From the NCBI GenBank assembly GCA_001464355.1, contig LNEU01000022.1, forward strand, positions 62,001-126,000: a stretch of DNA of 64,000 nucleotides. The letters are read 5' to 3'. The stretch's first letter is position 1; the number at the start of each line of letters is the position of its first letter. The notes under the pieces were generated by a model. That model saw only the letters and a list, made by a program, of their open reading frames with translations. It made no database searches and was not told where the DNA came from. Below are positions 47,428 through 58,130 of this stretch, one piece after another. This DNA is from Burkholderiales bacterium Ga0077544 (lineage in GTDB: Bacteria; Pseudomonadota; Gammaproteobacteria; Burkholderiales; Burkholderiaceae_D). A program made the position numbers and the translations under genes.

Positions 47428-49176
47428 TTAAGCACCCTTAACGTCGAGGATTTCTTCGAATTCGTTGATCGCGTTGATTTCTGTACCCATCGCGATGTTC
47501 GTTACGCGCTCAAGGATGATTTCAACAACGACTGGCACTTTGAATTCTTTGATCCACTCTTGTGCTTTACGCAGCGCAGGTTGGATATCGTCTGGGTTAT
47601 AGACGCGAATTGCTTTACAGCCGAGGCCTTCAGTCACTTTAACGTGATCAACACCGTACGAAGCATTTTCGGTCGAGTTGATGTTGTCGAACGCCAGCGA
47701 TACGCAGTAGTCCATTGTGAACATACGTTGTGCCTGACGGATCAGACCCAAGTACGAGTTGTTCACCAACACGTGGATGTATGGCAGGTTGAACTGCGCG
47801 CCGGCTGCCAATTCTTCAAGCAAGAACTGGAAGTCGTAATCGCCTGTGATAGCAACGATTTCGCTGGTTGGATCGGCAGCCCGGACACCCAGAGCAGCTG
47901 GGATAGTCCAGCCCAATGGGCCTGCTTGACCGCAGTTGATCCAGTTACGTTCTTTGTACACGTGCAGGAATTGACCCGCAGCGATTTGTGACAAACCGAT
48001 GTTCGAAACATAGCGAGCTGTTTTGCCGAACACTGTGTTCATTTCTTGGTAAACACGTTGTGGCTTGATAGGCGTTACGTCGAAATCCGTTTTACGCAAC
48101 ATGGTGCGTTTGCGCTCTTGGCACTCAGCCAACCATGCATCACGGTTTTTCAGTTTTCCGGCAGCTTTCAATTCTTTCGCTACTTCGATCATCAATTTCA
48201 GTGCTGCGCCAGCGTCGGAAGTAATGCCGAGGTCTGGACCAAACACGCGACCGATTTGTGTCGGTTCGATGTCGATGTGTACGAATTTACGATCTTTGGT
48301 GAAAACGTCGATCGAACCGGTGAAACGGTTAGCCCAACGGTTACCGATACCAAACGCAAAGTCCGAAGCCAACATCGTCGCGTTACCGTAACGGTGCGAA
48401 GTTTGCAGACCAACCATACCGACCATCAGTGGATGATCATCAGGTACTGTGCCCCAGCCCATCAGGGTTGGCACGACAGGAACGTTAACCAGTTCAGCGA
48501 ATTCAAGCATCAATGGTGTTGCGTCTGCATTGATCACGCCACCGCCGGAAATCAGCAATGGACGCTCTGCAGCATTCAACATGTTGATTGCAGCGACGAT
48601 TTGTTTACGGGTCGCTGCTGGTTTGTAGACTGGCAATGGCTCGTACAGATCTGGATCGAATTCGATTTCAGCAACTTGCACGTCGAACGGCAAATCGATC
48701 AGCACTGGGCCTGGACGGCCTGAACGCATGATGTGGAAAGCTTGTTGAAACACTTGTGGAACCAATGCTGGCTCGCGAACCATGACCGACCATTTGGTCA
48801 CTGGTTTCGAAATCGATTCGATATCAACAGCCTGGAAATCTTCTTTGTGCAAACGTGCACGTGGCGCTTGACCAGTGACGCACAAAATTGGAATCGAGTC
48901 AGCGATTGCCGAGTACAGACCGGTGATCATGTCTGTGCCGCCAGGACCCGAAGTCGCGAGAGCAACACCGATGTTACCTGCTTTGGCGCGGGTGTAACCC
49001 TCAGCCATGTGGGTTGCGCCTTCTACGTGGCGAGCCAGAATGTGTTTGATCGTGCCTTGCTTTTGCATGGCGGAGTAAAACGGGTTGATCGCTGCGCCTG
49101 GTACGCCGAACGCTTGATCAATGCCTTCTTTCTGCATTACCCAAACTGCTGCTTGGGCTGCTGTCATCTTTGCCAT
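47428..49176 (-). CDS. gcl: Glyoxylate carboligase (tartronate-semialdehyde synthase)
   Basis: A 582-residue thiamine-diphosphate and FAD enzyme that joins two glyoxylates to give tartronate semialdehyde and CO2. The usual ThDP catalytic glutamate is replaced by valine in [13 protein letters not shown] near residue 52, the diagnostic change of Gcl. The ThDP motif [12 protein letters not shown], ending with NN in VLVNNSYLG, is intact. The ATG at 49176 has GGAG upstream. It heads gcl-hyi-glxR and is divergent from a LysR gene. It would consume glyoxylate made from oxalyl-CoA. Confidence 0.96.
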   Translation of the reverse strand: MAKMTAAQAAVWVMQKEGIDQAFGVPGAAINPFYSAMQKQGTIKHILARHVEGATHMAEGYTRAKAGNIGVALATSGPGGTDMITGLYSAIADSIPILCVTGQAPRARLHKEDFQAVDIESISKPVTKWSVMVREPALVPQVFQQAFHIMRSGRPGPVLIDLPFDVQVAEIEFDPDLYEPLPVYKPAATRKQIVAAINMLNAAERPLLISGGGVINADATPLMLEFAELVNVPVVPTLMGWGTVPDDHPLMVGMVGLQTSHRYGNATMLASDFAFGIGNRWANRFTGSIDVFTKDRKFVHIDIEPTQIGRVFGPDLGITSDAGAALKLMIEVAKELKAAGKLKNRDAWLAECQERKRTMLRKTDFDVTPIKPQRVYQEMNTVFGKTARYVSNIGLSQIAAGQFLHVYKERNWINCGQAGPLGWTIPAALGVRAADPTSEIVAITGDYDFQFLLEELAAGAQFNLPYIHVLVNNSYLGLIRQAQRMFTMDYCVSLAFDNINSTENASYGVDHVKVTEGLGCKAIRVYNPDDIQPALRKAQEWIKEFKVPVVVEIILERVTNIAMGTEINAINEFEEILDVKGA

Positions 49177-49220
49177 TACTGTATCTCCATTGAAATGAAA
49201 TTTTCCTGATGCGTATAGTA

Positions 49221-49244
49221 ATTCTAATCTGTTAAATTTAGAAT
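49221..49244. promoter_or_regulatory. Candidate LysR operator between gcl and the divergent regulator
   Basis: ATTCTAA and TTAGAAT arms separated by 10 bases in the 107-bp AT-rich divergent gap. The dyad has the general form of LysR-type sites and lies about 45 bp upstream of gcl. The gap also contains ATACTTAAAGTAT nearer the regulator gene. Confidence 0.45.
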
Positions 49245-49283
49245 AGGACTATTAATTAACCAATTAAATACTTAAAGTATCGA

Positions 49284-50189
49284 ATGGATAAGCTTAAACA
49301 AATAGAAGCCTTTGTGATGGCTGTCGAACATAACAGCTTCGCCGCGGCCGCATTGGCATTACAAGTAACACCCGTCATGGTCGGGCGACGCATTGATTCT
49401 TTAGAGAAACGCCTCGGCGTTCGACTTCTACATCGCTCCACCCGTAGGCTAGCGCTTACTGAAGAAGGTTCCGTCTATCTGGAACATTGCCGCAAAATGC
49501 TGGGAGAACTGGATCTGGCGGAAGACGCACTCTCAGCAGGTAATAACAAAGTTACCGGGCATTTGATCATTTCCGCGCCCGCCTCATTCGGGCGGCAGCA
49601 CGTCGCTCCTTATGCCCAGGAATTCCTGGAACAACATCCCGGACTCAAAATGTCATTCAACCTGACCGATCGCGTGGTCGATCTGGTGCAAGAGGGTTAT
49701 GACATGGGTATTCGTATTGGTGGCAACATCGATCCGAATTTCGTCGCCATAAAACTTGCCGCAAATAAACGTGTGGTGTGCGGCACGAAAGAATACTTCA
49801 ACAAGCATGGTAAGCCAAAAACGCTGGACGACCTGGCTAATCATAATTGCCTCTCCTTCAATCTTCAAGGTGGACAGCAACGTGGCTGGTATTTCAAGTA
49901 CCGCGGCAAAACCGTTTCAGTGCGTGCGCAAGGCAGCCTGGATTGCAACGACGGCGAATTGTTGCATCGCTGGATGACCGAAGGCCTGGGCATCGCGTGG
50001 CGCTCCGTGTGGGAAATCCAAAGCCAGCTGGAAAGCGGCTTGCTAGAAACGGTATTAGACGATTACGCAATTCCTGAATACGACATCATGGCCGTATATC
50101 CGCAGCAGAGAAATGTCCCGGCCAAAGTCCGTCTGTTCATCTCACATTTAAAAGCCATGTACAACCAGCCGGGTTATTGGAGTAGGTAA
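49284..50189 (+). CDS. LysR-family transcriptional regulator (DmlR/AaeR-like), likely gcl regulator
   Basis: A 301-residue LysR protein of the group with the N-terminus MDKLKQIEAFVMAVEHNSFA, then RRIDSLEKRLGVRLLHRSTR and a co-inducer domain beginning GHLIISAPASFGRQHVAP. It is divergent from gcl with 107 bp between start codons, the classical position for a pathway regulator, so I infer control of gcl-hyi-glxR by glyoxylate or a related acid. A bidirectional terminator follows at 50231. Confidence 0.88.
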   Translation: MDKLKQIEAFVMAVEHNSFAAAALALQVTPVMVGRRIDSLEKRLGVRLLHRSTRRLALTEEGSVYLEHCRKMLGELDLAEDALSAGNNKVTGHLIISAPASFGRQHVAPYAQEFLEQHPGLKMSFNLTDRVVDLVQEGYDMGIRIGGNIDPNFVAIKLAANKRVVCGTKEYFNKHGKPKTLDDLANHNCLSFNLQGGQQRGWYFKYRGKTVSVRAQGSLDCNDGELLHRWMTEGLGIAWRSVWEIQSQLESGLLETVLDDYAIPEYDIMAVYPQQRNVPAKVRLFISHLKAMYNQPGYWSR

Positions 50190-50230
50190 GCAATCGCTAT
50201 TCTTTGATGATCAGCTTCGCATAACCCAAT

Positions 50231-50258
50231 AAAAAAGCCCGCATAAGCGGGCTTTTTT
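50231..50258. terminator. Bidirectional intrinsic terminator
   Basis: AAAAAAGCCCGC and GCGGGCTTTTTT arms around ATAA, between the convergent LysR and pntB genes. Both strands end in a T-run. Confidence 0.95.
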
Positions 50259-50271
50259 GGAAGCATGTGGA

Positions 50272-51684
50272 TCAGCTTCTGGACTCAAGAGTCGTCAGAA
50301 CTTCATCCAGCATCTTCTTCGCATCGCCAAACAACATGCGGTTGTTTTCTTTGTAGAAGAGTGGATTGTCGACGCCTGCGTAACCGGAAGCCATTGAACG
50401 TTTCATGACGATAGAAGTTTCTGCCTTCCAGACCTCAAGTACTGGCATACCAGCGATCGGGCTGTCCGGATCTTCTTGCGCATCAGGATTCACGATGTCG
50501 TTTGCGCCGATGACCATAACGACGTCGGTATCAGGGAAGTCTTCGTTGATTTCGTCCATTTCCATCACGATGTCGTAAGGTACTTTTGCTTCAGCCAACA
50601 ACACGTTCATGTGGCCAGGCATACGACCAGCAACTGGATGGATAGCGAAACGCACTTTGGTACCTTTGGCACGCAAGAACTTGGTGATGTCATTAACCGT
50701 ATGCTGCGCTTGCGCCACTGCCATGCCGTAGCCCGGCACAATGACGACGCTTTTTGCTTCACGCAGCAATTCTGCTGTTTCTTGTGCAGAAACAGGAGTC
50801 GCTTCACCAACCTGCTCTTTAACAGCGCCGCCCGCCTTAGGAGCGCCGCCGCCAAAGCCACCTGCGATCACGCTGAAGAAGTTACGATTCATCGCTTGGC
50901 ACATGATGTACGACAGAATCGCACCTGAGGAACCAACCAAAGCACCCGTCACGATCAGCAAGTCATTGCCAAGCATGAAGCCGGTAGCAGAAGCTGCCCA
51001 GCCTGAGTAACTATTCAACATCGATACAACAACCGGCATGTCAGCACCACCGATTGCCATCACCATGTGAACGCCGAACAACAAAGCGATCACAGTCATG
51101 ATGATCAACGGCATCATGCCACTAGCAACATCAGGTGCTTTTGCAAAGGCGATACCGAACCAGATCACCAGCAACAGGCCGATCAAGTTGATGACGTGAC
51201 GACCTGGCAACAGCAATGGCTTGCCGCCAATTTTTCCGTTCAGTTTGCCGAACGCAATCAACGAACCAGAGAAGGTCACTGCACCGATAAAGATACCGAC
51301 GTAGATTTCAACATGGTGAATCGCTTTTTCAGCACCTTGCAGCTGTATCGACGGATCGATATAGCTGGCAAAACCGACCAACGCTGCGGCCAGACCGACG
51401 AAACTGTGCATCAATGCGACCAGTTCCGGCATTTCAGTCATTTTGACCTTCTTGGCAGCGTACAGGCCAATCGAACCACCGACGACGAGCGCGGCGATGA
51501 TCCAGGCATAGCCTTCCGGCGATACGCGTGGTCCAAAGATTGTGGCAAGGACAGCGATGCCCATGCCGATCATGCCGTACAAGTTACCGCGGCGTGATGT
51601 TTCTGGATGCGACAAGCCACCCAGGCTGAGGATAAAAAGAATGGTTGCTCCGATGTAGGAGACAGTGGCCAGATTTGCAGACAT
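50272..51684 (-). CDS. pntB: NAD(P) transhydrogenase, beta subunit
   Basis: A 470-residue inner-membrane subunit. About nine hydrophobic segments fill residues 1-270, and the NADP-binding domain III follows with [18 protein letters not shown], then [18 protein letters not shown], and [18 protein letters not shown], all characteristic of PntB. The ATG at 51684 has AAGGAGA upstream, 10 bp after the pntA stop. PntAB uses the proton gradient to reduce NADP+ with NADH; NADPH for the candidate oxalyl-CoA reductase and biosynthesis could come from here, since oxalate energy arrives as NADH. Confidence 0.95.
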   Translation of the reverse strand: MSANLATVSYIGATILFILSLGGLSHPETSRRGNLYGMIGMGIAVLATIFGPRVSPEGYAWIIAALVVGGSIGLYAAKKVKMTEMPELVALMHSFVGLAAALVGFASYIDPSIQLQGAEKAIHHVEIYVGIFIGAVTFSGSLIAFGKLNGKIGGKPLLLPGRHVINLIGLLLVIWFGIAFAKAPDVASGMMPLIIMTVIALLFGVHMVMAIGGADMPVVVSMLNSYSGWAASATGFMLGNDLLIVTGALVGSSGAILSYIMCQAMNRNFFSVIAGGFGGGAPKAGGAVKEQVGEATPVSAQETAELLREAKSVVIVPGYGMAVAQAQHTVNDITKFLRAKGTKVRFAIHPVAGRMPGHMNVLLAEAKVPYDIVMEMDEINEDFPDTDVVMVIGANDIVNPDAQEDPDSPIAGMPVLEVWKAETSIVMKRSMASGYAGVDNPLFYKENNRMLFGDAKKMLDEVLTTLESRS

Positions 51685-51694
51685 TGTGGTCTCC

Positions 51695-53293
51695 TTAGTT
51701 CTTACGGAACATATCAAGCATGCGACGGGTAACAGCAAACCCACCGAACATGTTGATTGCGGTCAAAGCGATAGCAGCAGCAGCAAGGCACTTGATCAGC
51801 AGCTCGGGACGCGTGATGCCATCCACCAGTGGTGGCGCTACCTGTACCAGCGCACCGATCACGATGATCGACGAGATGGAATTGGTAACGCTCATCAGAG
51901 GCGTATGCAATGCCGGTGTCACATTCCAGACCACCATGTAACCAATGAAGCAACCCAATACGAACACGGTCAAGTGACCGAGGAACGCGGTTGGCGCACC
52001 ATAGCCAATCAAACCAAACAACAACACAGCGAATGCGAACATGGTCGCTACGCGAGTTGGCGATGACACTTTTCCGCTAGGGCCGTGACCATGCGCTGGA
52101 GCCGGAGCAACAGCTGGTTTGGCAGCCGGAACAGGCACTTGTTTCGGCGGTGGAGGCGGCCAGGTGATGTTGCCGTCCTTGATGACTGTCAGCCCACGAA
52201 TGGCTTCGTCCTCCATATTGACGTTGATGGTGCCATCAGTCGTCTTTTTACCTTCGACGTCCTTGCACAGCTCTTCGGTCAGACGCAGCAGGTTGGTTGA
52301 GTACAGCGTACTCGCCTGCTTAGGCAGACGGCTCGGCAGGTCTGTGTAACCGACGATGGTCACGCCGTGCTTCACCACGACCTTGCCGGGTTCGGTCAGT
52401 TCGCAGTTGCCGCCCTGCTCGGCCGCCATATCGACGATCACGCTGCCGGGTTTCATGGACTGAACCATTTCGGCAGTAATCAGTTTTGGAGCTGGCTTGC
52501 CCGGGATCAGCGCGGTTGTGATGATGATGTCGCATTCCTTGGCTTGCTGGGCGTACATCTCACGCTGCGCAGCCTGGAAACCTTCGGACATGACCTTGGC
52601 ATAGCCACCACCGCCCGAACCTTCTTCGTCATAATCGACCTTCACGAATTCGCCACCCAGCGATACCACTTGATCGGCCACTTCTGCACGAGTATCGTTG
52701 GCACGAACGATGGCGCCTAAGCTGGCAGCCGTACCGATCGCAGCCAAACCGGCCACGCCAGCACCTGCGATAAAGACCTTGGCCGGAGGAACCTTGCCTG
52801 CAGCCGTGATCTGGCCGTTGAAGAAACGACCGAAAGCATTGGCAGCCTCGATGACGGCGCGATAGCCGCTGACGCCGGCGGTGGAGGTCAAAGCATCCAT
52901 CTTCTGCGCGCGAGACAGCGTGCGCGGCAGCGAGTCCAGCGCCAAAACGGTAACGCGCTTGGCGGCAAGCTGCTGCATCAATTCAGGATTCTGTGCCGGC
53001 CAGATGAAGCCGATCAGGGTGCTGCCTTCGCGAATCAGACCGATTTCCTCGGCACTTGGAGCACGCACCTTGAAGACGATATCGGACGTGGGCCACAAGC
53101 TGGCAGCGCCTTGCACGATCTGTGCACCGGCGGCGCGGTAGGTATCGTCGCTGAAGTTGGCGTCGTCACCGGCGCCGGATTCTACGCTGACGGAAAAGCC
53201 GAGTTTGATCAGCTTTTCAACGACTTCTGGCACAGTCGCCACCCGTTTTTCCCCGGGGAATGACTCCCGAGGCACTCCTATAACTAAAGACAT
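51695..53293 (-). CDS. pntA: NAD(P) transhydrogenase, alpha subunit (alpha1-alpha2 fused)
   Basis: A 532-residue subunit. Residues 1-380 are the NAD-binding domain I with [19 protein letters not shown] at the start and [18 protein letters not shown] near 280. A proline/alanine/histidine-rich linker (about 390-415) leads to four C-terminal membrane helices (about 420-520). In alphaproteobacteria domain I and the membrane part are separate genes; here they are one, as in E. coli. It is upstream of pntB with a 10-bp gap. Confidence 0.95.
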   Translation of the reverse strand: MSLVIGVPRESFPGEKRVATVPEVVEKLIKLGFSVSVESGAGDDANFSDDTYRAAGAQIVQGAASLWPTSDIVFKVRAPSAEEIGLIREGSTLIGFIWPAQNPELMQQLAAKRVTVLALDSLPRTLSRAQKMDALTSTAGVSGYRAVIEAANAFGRFFNGQITAAGKVPPAKVFIAGAGVAGLAAIGTAASLGAIVRANDTRAEVADQVVSLGGEFVKVDYDEEGSGGGGYAKVMSEGFQAAQREMYAQQAKECDIIITTALIPGKPAPKLITAEMVQSMKPGSVIVDMAAEQGGNCELTEPGKVVVKHGVTIVGYTDLPSRLPKQASTLYSTNLLRLTEELCKDVEGKKTTDGTINVNMEDEAIRGLTVIKDGNITWPPPPPKQVPVPAAKPAVAPAPAHGHGPSGKVSSPTRVATMFAFAVLLFGLIGYGAPTAFLGHLTVFVLGCFIGYMVVWNVTPALHTPLMSVTNSISSIIVIGALVQVAPPLVDGITRPELLIKCLAAAAIALTAINMFGGFAVTRRMLDMFRKN

Positions 53294-53420
53294 AATGCAT
53301 CTCTCTTAGTTTGTTTAAATTCTTGGCCTGCCAACGACATATAAACACGCACACGAATAACCCGGTTCAAGCGGCACTGATGGCGCGACCGGGATTTTCT
53401 AGCGATAAGGTTGGGTATTA

Positions 53421-53780
53421 TTAATCTTTCATTCCGGCGAAATGATTGTCGTCATCGACAAAAACAATCTTCGGAACATAGGTCGCGATTTCTTCATCGC
53501 TCATAGGACCATAGGTGCAAATAATCATCAAATCGCCGAGGTGCGCGCGACGTGCAGCAGCGCCGTTCAACGAGATCTCGCCACTACCTCTTACGCCTTG
53601 AATAGCATAAGTCGAGAAGCGTTCACCGTTATTGATGTTGTACAGCTCAATTCTTTCGCCAACCTTGATGTCGGCCGCATCCAGCAAATCCGCATCGATC
53701 CCGCATGAACCTTCATAGTGCAGGTCAGCCTGAGTCACCTTTGCGCGGTGAATTTTAGCTCTGAGCATAACGCGTTGCAT
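53421..53780 (-). CDS. panD: Aspartate 1-decarboxylase (pyruvoyl-dependent)
   Basis: A 119-residue proenzyme that makes beta-alanine for pantothenate and CoA. Self-cleavage at Gly24-Ser25 (YEGSCGID) generates the pyruvoyl group; R54 region RFSTYAIQG and the C-terminal [17 protein letters not shown] are typical. It stands alone between pntA and a Nudix gene. CoA supply is relevant to a CoA-based oxalate pathway, but nothing shows specific linkage. Confidence 0.95.
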   Translation of the reverse strand: MQRVMLRAKIHRAKVTQADLHYEGSCGIDADLLDAADIKVGERIELYNINNGERFSTYAIQGVRGSGEISLNGAAARRAHLGDLMIICTYGPMSDEEIATYVPKIVFVDDDNHFAGMKD

Positions 53781-54173
53781 GTTTCGTCCATTCCGTATTC
53801 AAGCTTTTGCCTCAACGCCGAAATACGGCGAAGGCAAATTAATTATTGATGTATTTTCTGAAGACCAGCGGCTTCCGCCGGTCTAAAGTAAAAGATCAGC
53901 GATACCTAACACTGACTTTTTTACAGCTAAAAGAGGGGTCGCGCCGATCCGTCGGGCGATCACGTTACCCGGCTTAAGCAAGGTACACGCGCTTTTCGCT
54001 GGCTTCCGTTGGAGCAACGAACCAATAAGCATAAAGCTAAATGTCCGTCATAGCAAAGGCAAAGATGAGCAATCTTGACCTTACTCATTTTTTACAACAT
54101 TTTCTGCGGAGGAAACATTGCGGGCAACTTCCTCTGGTACACGCTAAAATAGCGGGCTATTCCGAGAGCCAAT
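53781..54173. other. Intergenic region without a recognised gene
   Basis: This 393-bp gap upstream of panD and of the Nudix gene holds a small hairpin near 53863-53884 (GACC-GCGG/CCGC-GGTC type). A GC-rich stretch at 53930-54010 keeps one minus-strand frame open for roughly 45-50 codons, which is not significant. I see no riboswitch or tRNA. Confidence 0.5.
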
Positions 54174-54659
54174 ATGTCCGAAATCTGGAAACCCTCTGTT
54201 ACTGTTGCTGCCATCATCGAGCGTGATGGACTTTTCCTGTTGGTCGAGGAAGAAACCAGCGAAGGCGTCCGCTTTAATCAGCCGGCCGGCCATCTCGATC
54301 CCCACGAATCGCTGGAGCAGGCGGTCGTCCGCGAAACGCTGGAAGAAACCGCCCACGATTTCACCCCTACAGCACTGGTCGGCATGTATATGTCGCGCTA
54401 CGTTTCTGCGCGCACCGGCCACGACGTGACTTATTTAAGCTTCAGCTTTTGCGGCGAAGTCGGCGCCAAGCACGACCAGCCACTGGATGTCGGCATTTTG
54501 CGCGCAGTCTGGATGAGCTACGACGAACTGGTCGCCTGCAAAGACACGCACCGTAGCCCTTCTGTATTAGCCCGCGTCGACGACTATATTGCAGGAAAGC
54601 GTGCGCCACTGTCGCTGCTGCAAACAGATCCGGCTGTCTACGAGGTGCTCGGTGGCTAA
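54174..54659 (+). CDS. Nudix hydrolase, NudJ-like (phosphatase NudJ)
   Basis: A 161-residue Nudix protein. The box [20 protein letters not shown], continuing TAHDF, fits G-x5-E-x7-R-E-x2-E-E with the metal-binding glutamates at about residues 57-60. The N-terminus [18 protein letters not shown] and length match NudJ, which hydrolyses HMP-PP, a thiamine precursor, and other diphosphates. The gene overlaps mnmA by eight bases; the nudJ-mnmA pair is common in proteobacteria and supports the assignment. Confidence 0.88.
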   Translation: MSEIWKPSVTVAAIIERDGLFLLVEEETSEGVRFNQPAGHLDPHESLEQAVVRETLEETAHDFTPTALVGMYMSRYVSARTGHDVTYLSFSFCGEVGAKHDQPLDVGILRAVWMSYDELVACKDTHRSPSVLARVDDYIAGKRAPLSLLQTDPAVYEVLGG

Positions 54660-55779
54660 TGGTTCGGCCAAGAAACGTGTCGTCATCGGCATGTCAGGCG
54701 GCGTCGACTCGTCAGTCTCTGCGTGGCTATTAAAAGAACAAGGCTACGAAGTCATCGGCCTGTTCATGAAGAACTGGGAAGATGACGACGATTCCGAATA
54801 TTGTTCGACGCGTCAGGATTGGATAGACGCAGTCAGCGTAGCCGACGTCGTTGGCGTTGATATCGAAGCGGTCAATTTCGCCTCTGAATATAAAGACCGC
54901 GTGTTCGCCGAATTCCTGCGCGAGTATCAGGCTGGCCGCACGCCAAATCCTGACGTGCTGTGCAATGCCGAAATCAAATTCAAAGCCTTCCTCGATCACG
55001 CCATGCATTTAGGCGCTGACATGATTGCGACCGGTCACTATGCGCGCGTACGCGAAGTGACGTCGGGACCAAACGCCGGTCAAACGCAATTATTGAAAGC
55101 AGTCGACGCCAGCAAGGATCAAAGCTATTTTTTGCATCGATTGAATCAGGCGCAATTGGCCAAGACCTTATTCCCACTCGGCGAAATCCACAAAACCGAA
55201 GTGCGCAAAATTGCTGAACAGCTGAAGCTGCCAAACGCAGCCAAGAAAGATTCAACCGGCATCTGCTTCATCGGCGAGCGCCCGTTTCGGGATTTTCTGA
55301 ATCGCTACCTTTCGTATCAGCCCGGCCCTATGAAAACCCCCGATGGAGCCGTTGTCGGTGAACACGTCGGATTGAGCTTTTATACTTTGGGCCAACGCAA
55401 AGGCATAGGCTTGGGCGGCATGAAGACGCACAAGAATACCGATGGCAATAGCGATCCCTGGTACGTCGCCCGCAAAGACGTTGCGAACAATACCCTATAT
55501 ATAGTCCAAGGCCACGATCATCCGTGGCTGCTGTCCTCTGAATTAAGCGCAGGCCAAATGAGTTGGGTTGCCGGAACACCACCCGATGTAGCGCAATTGT
55601 CAGCCAAGACGCGTTATCGGCAAGCCGATGTCGCCTGTACGCAGCACACCAGCAACGACAGCTTTTCGCTTAACTTCGCTACGCCGCAGTGGGCAGTCAC
55701 ACCTGGACAATCGGCCGTTCTTTATCAAGGCGATATTTGCCTGGGCGGCGGCATCATCAATAGCTCCTCAACAGGATAG
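54652..55779 (+). CDS. mnmA: tRNA-specific 2-thiouridylase
   Basis: A 375-residue enzyme that thiolates U34 of tRNAs for Lys, Glu and Gln. The ATP-pyrophosphatase loop [14 protein letters not shown] is near residue 13; the catalytic cysteines are in [10 protein letters not shown] and in [12 protein letters not shown] take the GTG at 54652 as start, preceded by GAGGTG, overlapping the end of the Nudix gene; this gives the family N-terminus [13 protein letters not shown] longer frame to 54589 lies inside the upstream gene and is unlikely. Confidence 0.93.
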   Translation: MANGSAKKRVVIGMSGGVDSSVSAWLLKEQGYEVIGLFMKNWEDDDDSEYCSTRQDWIDAVSVADVVGVDIEAVNFASEYKDRVFAEFLREYQAGRTPNPDVLCNAEIKFKAFLDHAMHLGADMIATGHYARVREVTSGPNAGQTQLLKAVDASKDQSYFLHRLNQAQLAKTLFPLGEIHKTEVRKIAEQLKLPNAAKKDSTGICFIGERPFRDFLNRYLSYQPGPMKTPDGAVVGEHVGLSFYTLGQRKGIGLGGMKTHKNTDGNSDPWYVARKDVANNTLYIVQGHDHPWLLSSELSAGQMSWVAGTPPDVAQLSAKTRYRQADVACTQHTSNDSFSLNFATPQWAVTPGQSAVLYQGDICLGGGIINSSSTG

Positions 55780-55968
55780 ACGGAAACAATTTTTTGCTGA
55801 TTCAACGACGGCAATCCCTGATTCCGCAATGAATTGAATATTTCAGCGAATGCGATCCTGACGCCATTTATTTTCGCATCAGCTTGCCACTCATAAAAAA
55901 CACTTCTGCCGTTGTACACTGTCCCGCGAATACTCTGCACCTAGACGGAGATTCTGCCTGGAGAAAAA

Positions 55969-57597
55969 ATGCGTGATTTCGCTGTGCGTTATCTGGCCCT
56001 GATGGTAGCTGGATTTGTTTTCGTTTTATCCCTGATCGTCGCGATACTGCTGAATGCAGGTTGGTGGCTGGTGATTTTGTCGGGAGTCTTCACTGCAGTC
56101 GGGATTGCCGATGTCATCCAAACCAAGCGCGCCTTGCTGCGCAACTATCCCATTCTCGCGCATTTCCGCTATATGCTCGAATCGGTTCGTCCGGAAATAC
56201 GTCAGTACTTTCTGGAGGATGATGCAGCACCCAATCCGTTTTCACGCAATCAGCGTTCGCTGGTTTATCAGCGCGCAAAGCAAGCCATCGACAAACGTCC
56301 ATTCGGTACGCAAATGGATGTCTACCAAAGTGATTACGAATGGATCAATCATTCGATCATGCCAGCCAAAGTCGGTTCGCATGATTTCCGCATCACGATA
56401 GGTGCTGACCGTGCTCAACCTTATTCAGCCAGCATCTTCAATATTTCTGCGATGAGTTTTGGCGCCTTGTCAGCAAACGCCATACGCGCCTTGAATCAGG
56501 GTGCGCAAAAAGGCCGTTTCATGCATGACACCGGCGAAGGCAGCATCAGCCGCTATCATCGCCCTGAAAATGAAAGCGAGCCCGGCGGCGATCTAGTGTG
56601 GGAAATAGGCTCAGGCTATTTCGGTTGCCGCACCGAACACGGCAGTTTTTCAGCCGAAAAATTCGCCACCAACGCTAGGCTGCCCCAAGTAAAAATGATT
56701 GAAGTAAAACTGTCGCAAGGAGCAAAACCTGGACACGGCGGCTTGCTGCCCGGCGCCAAGGTCTCGATCGAAATCGCCAATGCGCGCGGCGTACCGGAAG
56801 GCTTGGATTGCATTTCACCTTCGTCGCATTCCGCTTTCGATACCCCTATCGGCTTGCTGCAATTCATAGCGCAATTACGTGATCTGTCTGGCGGCAAGCC
56901 GACTGGCTTCAAACTGGCGATAGGCCATCCGTGGGAGTTTTTCGGCATCGTCAAAGCCATGCTGCAAACAGGCATCACGCCTGACTTCATCGTGATCGAT
57001 GGCGGCGAAGGTGGCACCGGCGCTGCACCGGTCGAATTCACCGATCACGTCGGTGTGCCGCTGCAGGAGGCACTGCTGCTGGTACACAACACACTGGTCG
57101 GCGCAAAATTACGCGACAAAATCAAGCTGGGCGCATCCGGCAAAATCGTGACTGCTTTCGATATCGTGCGCACACTCGCATTAGGCGCAGACTGGTGCAA
57201 CTCGGCACGCGGCTTCATGTTCGCGCTCGGCTGCATCCAGTCGCAAAGCTGCCACACCGATCGCTGCCCGACCGGCATCGCTACGCAAGATCCAATGCGT
57301 CAACGCGCTTTGGTCGTCCCCGATAAAGCGGAGCGCGTCGCCAACTTTCATCAAAACACATTGAAAGCCCTCGCCGAACTGATTGCTGCGGCCGGCTTGA
57401 GTCACCCGTCCGAACTAAAACCACATCATTTAGTAAGACGCGTATCGGCCAATCAAGTCAAGCTGGTGTCGGCCTTGCTGCCATATCTGGAATCCGGCCA
57501 GCTATTGAGCGAGGCCAATCCTGAAAGGGAATTACCTGAAGTATTCGCCACCTACTGGCCGATTGCACAGGCAGAATCGTTTAATCCCATCCACTAG
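55969..57597 (+). CDS. Membrane-anchored glutamate synthase-like FMN protein (GltB2 family)
   Basis: A 542-residue protein related to the central/FMN part of glutamate synthase but lacking the glutaminase domain. Two N-terminal hydrophobic helices (residues about 7-30 and 31-48) anchor it. The FMN-binding barrel has GEGSISRYHRPE, then VSIEIANARGVPEG, and IDGGEGGTGAAPVEFTDHVG, and the iron-sulfur motif CIQSQSCHTDRCPTGIATQ (C-x5-C-x4-C) is intact. The biological reaction of this stand-alone group is not settled. It is monocistronic, with a terminator at 57625. Confidence 0.88.
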   Translation: MRDFAVRYLALMVAGFVFVLSLIVAILLNAGWWLVILSGVFTAVGIADVIQTKRALLRNYPILAHFRYMLESVRPEIRQYFLEDDAAPNPFSRNQRSLVYQRAKQAIDKRPFGTQMDVYQSDYEWINHSIMPAKVGSHDFRITIGADRAQPYSASIFNISAMSFGALSANAIRALNQGAQKGRFMHDTGEGSISRYHRPENESEPGGDLVWEIGSGYFGCRTEHGSFSAEKFATNARLPQVKMIEVKLSQGAKPGHGGLLPGAKVSIEIANARGVPEGLDCISPSSHSAFDTPIGLLQFIAQLRDLSGGKPTGFKLAIGHPWEFFGIVKAMLQTGITPDFIVIDGGEGGTGAAPVEFTDHVGVPLQEALLLVHNTLVGAKLRDKIKLGASGKIVTAFDIVRTLALGADWCNSARGFMFALGCIQSQSCHTDRCPTGIATQDPMRQRALVVPDKAERVANFHQNTLKALAELIAAAGLSHPSELKPHHLVRRVSANQVKLVSALLPYLESGQLLSEANPERELPEVFATYWPIAQAESFNPIH

Positions 57598-57624
57598 CTT
57601 TCCAGCACCGCATTTCTTTCATAC

Positions 57625-57664
57625 AAAAGCCAGGGATGCCGACTATTCGGCATCCCTGGCTTTT
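57625..57664. terminator. Intrinsic terminator after the glutamate synthase-like gene
   Basis: A perfect 18-bp stem (AAAAGCCAGGGATGCCGA with its complement) and CTAT loop ending in TTTT, 27 bp after the stop. Confidence 0.95.
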
Positions 57665-57816
57665 GTCATTTCGGCACTTAAATAAACCCAAAAAATAGCC
57701 TCCCGCCAACTTTCGTCGCCTGCCACGCCAAAAATCCGGAAATATTTACCTTCCCAACCCCATCCCTCGCAAAAGGGCTTGCAATTCAACGTCAAATCAC
57801 TAATAATCTAAACACG

Positions 57817-57835
57817 AATTGTTCTCATTTAGATA
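57817..57835 (+). promoter_or_regulatory. Fur-box-like site upstream of hemP
   Basis: AATTGTTCTCATTTAGATA reads on the other strand as TATCTAAATGAGAACAATT, close to the Fur core AATGAGAA-N-ATT. It ends 11 bp before the hemP start codon, where Fur binding would block transcription or initiation when iron is plentiful. Confidence 0.6.
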
Positions 57836-57846
57836 AAAGGTTGATC

Positions 57847-58041
57847 ATGGCGATCTCAACACAACGTGAAGCACAGGCAAATGCTCCCCTCGCGGCACGT
57901 CAGAATGAGGTAACGGAGCCAATAACACGTATTAGCAGCCGTGATTTATTTCGGCAAATGCGGGAAGTGGAAATTGCGCATGAAGGCCGGATTTATCGAC
58001 TTCGTTTGACGCAATTGAATAAATTGATTTTGACGGCATAA
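57847..58041 (+). CDS. hemP: Hemin uptake protein HemP
   Basis: A 64-residue protein whose C-terminal half, ISSRDLFRQMREVEIAHEG and then YRLRLTQLNKLILTA, matches the HemP/HmuP family. HmuP activates haem-receptor genes in Burkholderiales and rhizobia. The ATG at 57847 has AAGG upstream; an in-frame TTG at 57841 is less likely. It opens an iron cluster that continues through bfd, tonB-exbBD and bfr, and a Fur-like site precedes it. No haem receptor or hmuTUV genes are in the window. Confidence 0.92.
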   Translation: MAISTQREAQANAPLAARQNEVTEPITRISSRDLFRQMREVEIAHEGRIYRLRLTQLNKLILTA

Positions 58042-58130
58042 CGCGTAACAGAAACATCGATTCGCAAGCCAGCCACGCACAACGTCCAACGTTATGCCAG
58101 CAAGCCAAACCAACCGACGAGGAGAGTTTG

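Noticed and set aside
49255-49280. AT-rich ATTAAATACTT near the gcl regulator as a third copy of the 36-bp element
   Set aside because: Only about 11 AT-rich bases match, without the GATTAGG part, so it is not distinguishable from chance.
53890-54010. Short open minus-strand frame and GC-rich structure upstream of panD, considered as a small gene or riboswitch
   Set aside because: Roughly 45-50 codons is expected by chance, no ribosome site is seen, and the sequence does not match the core of any riboswitch I know.
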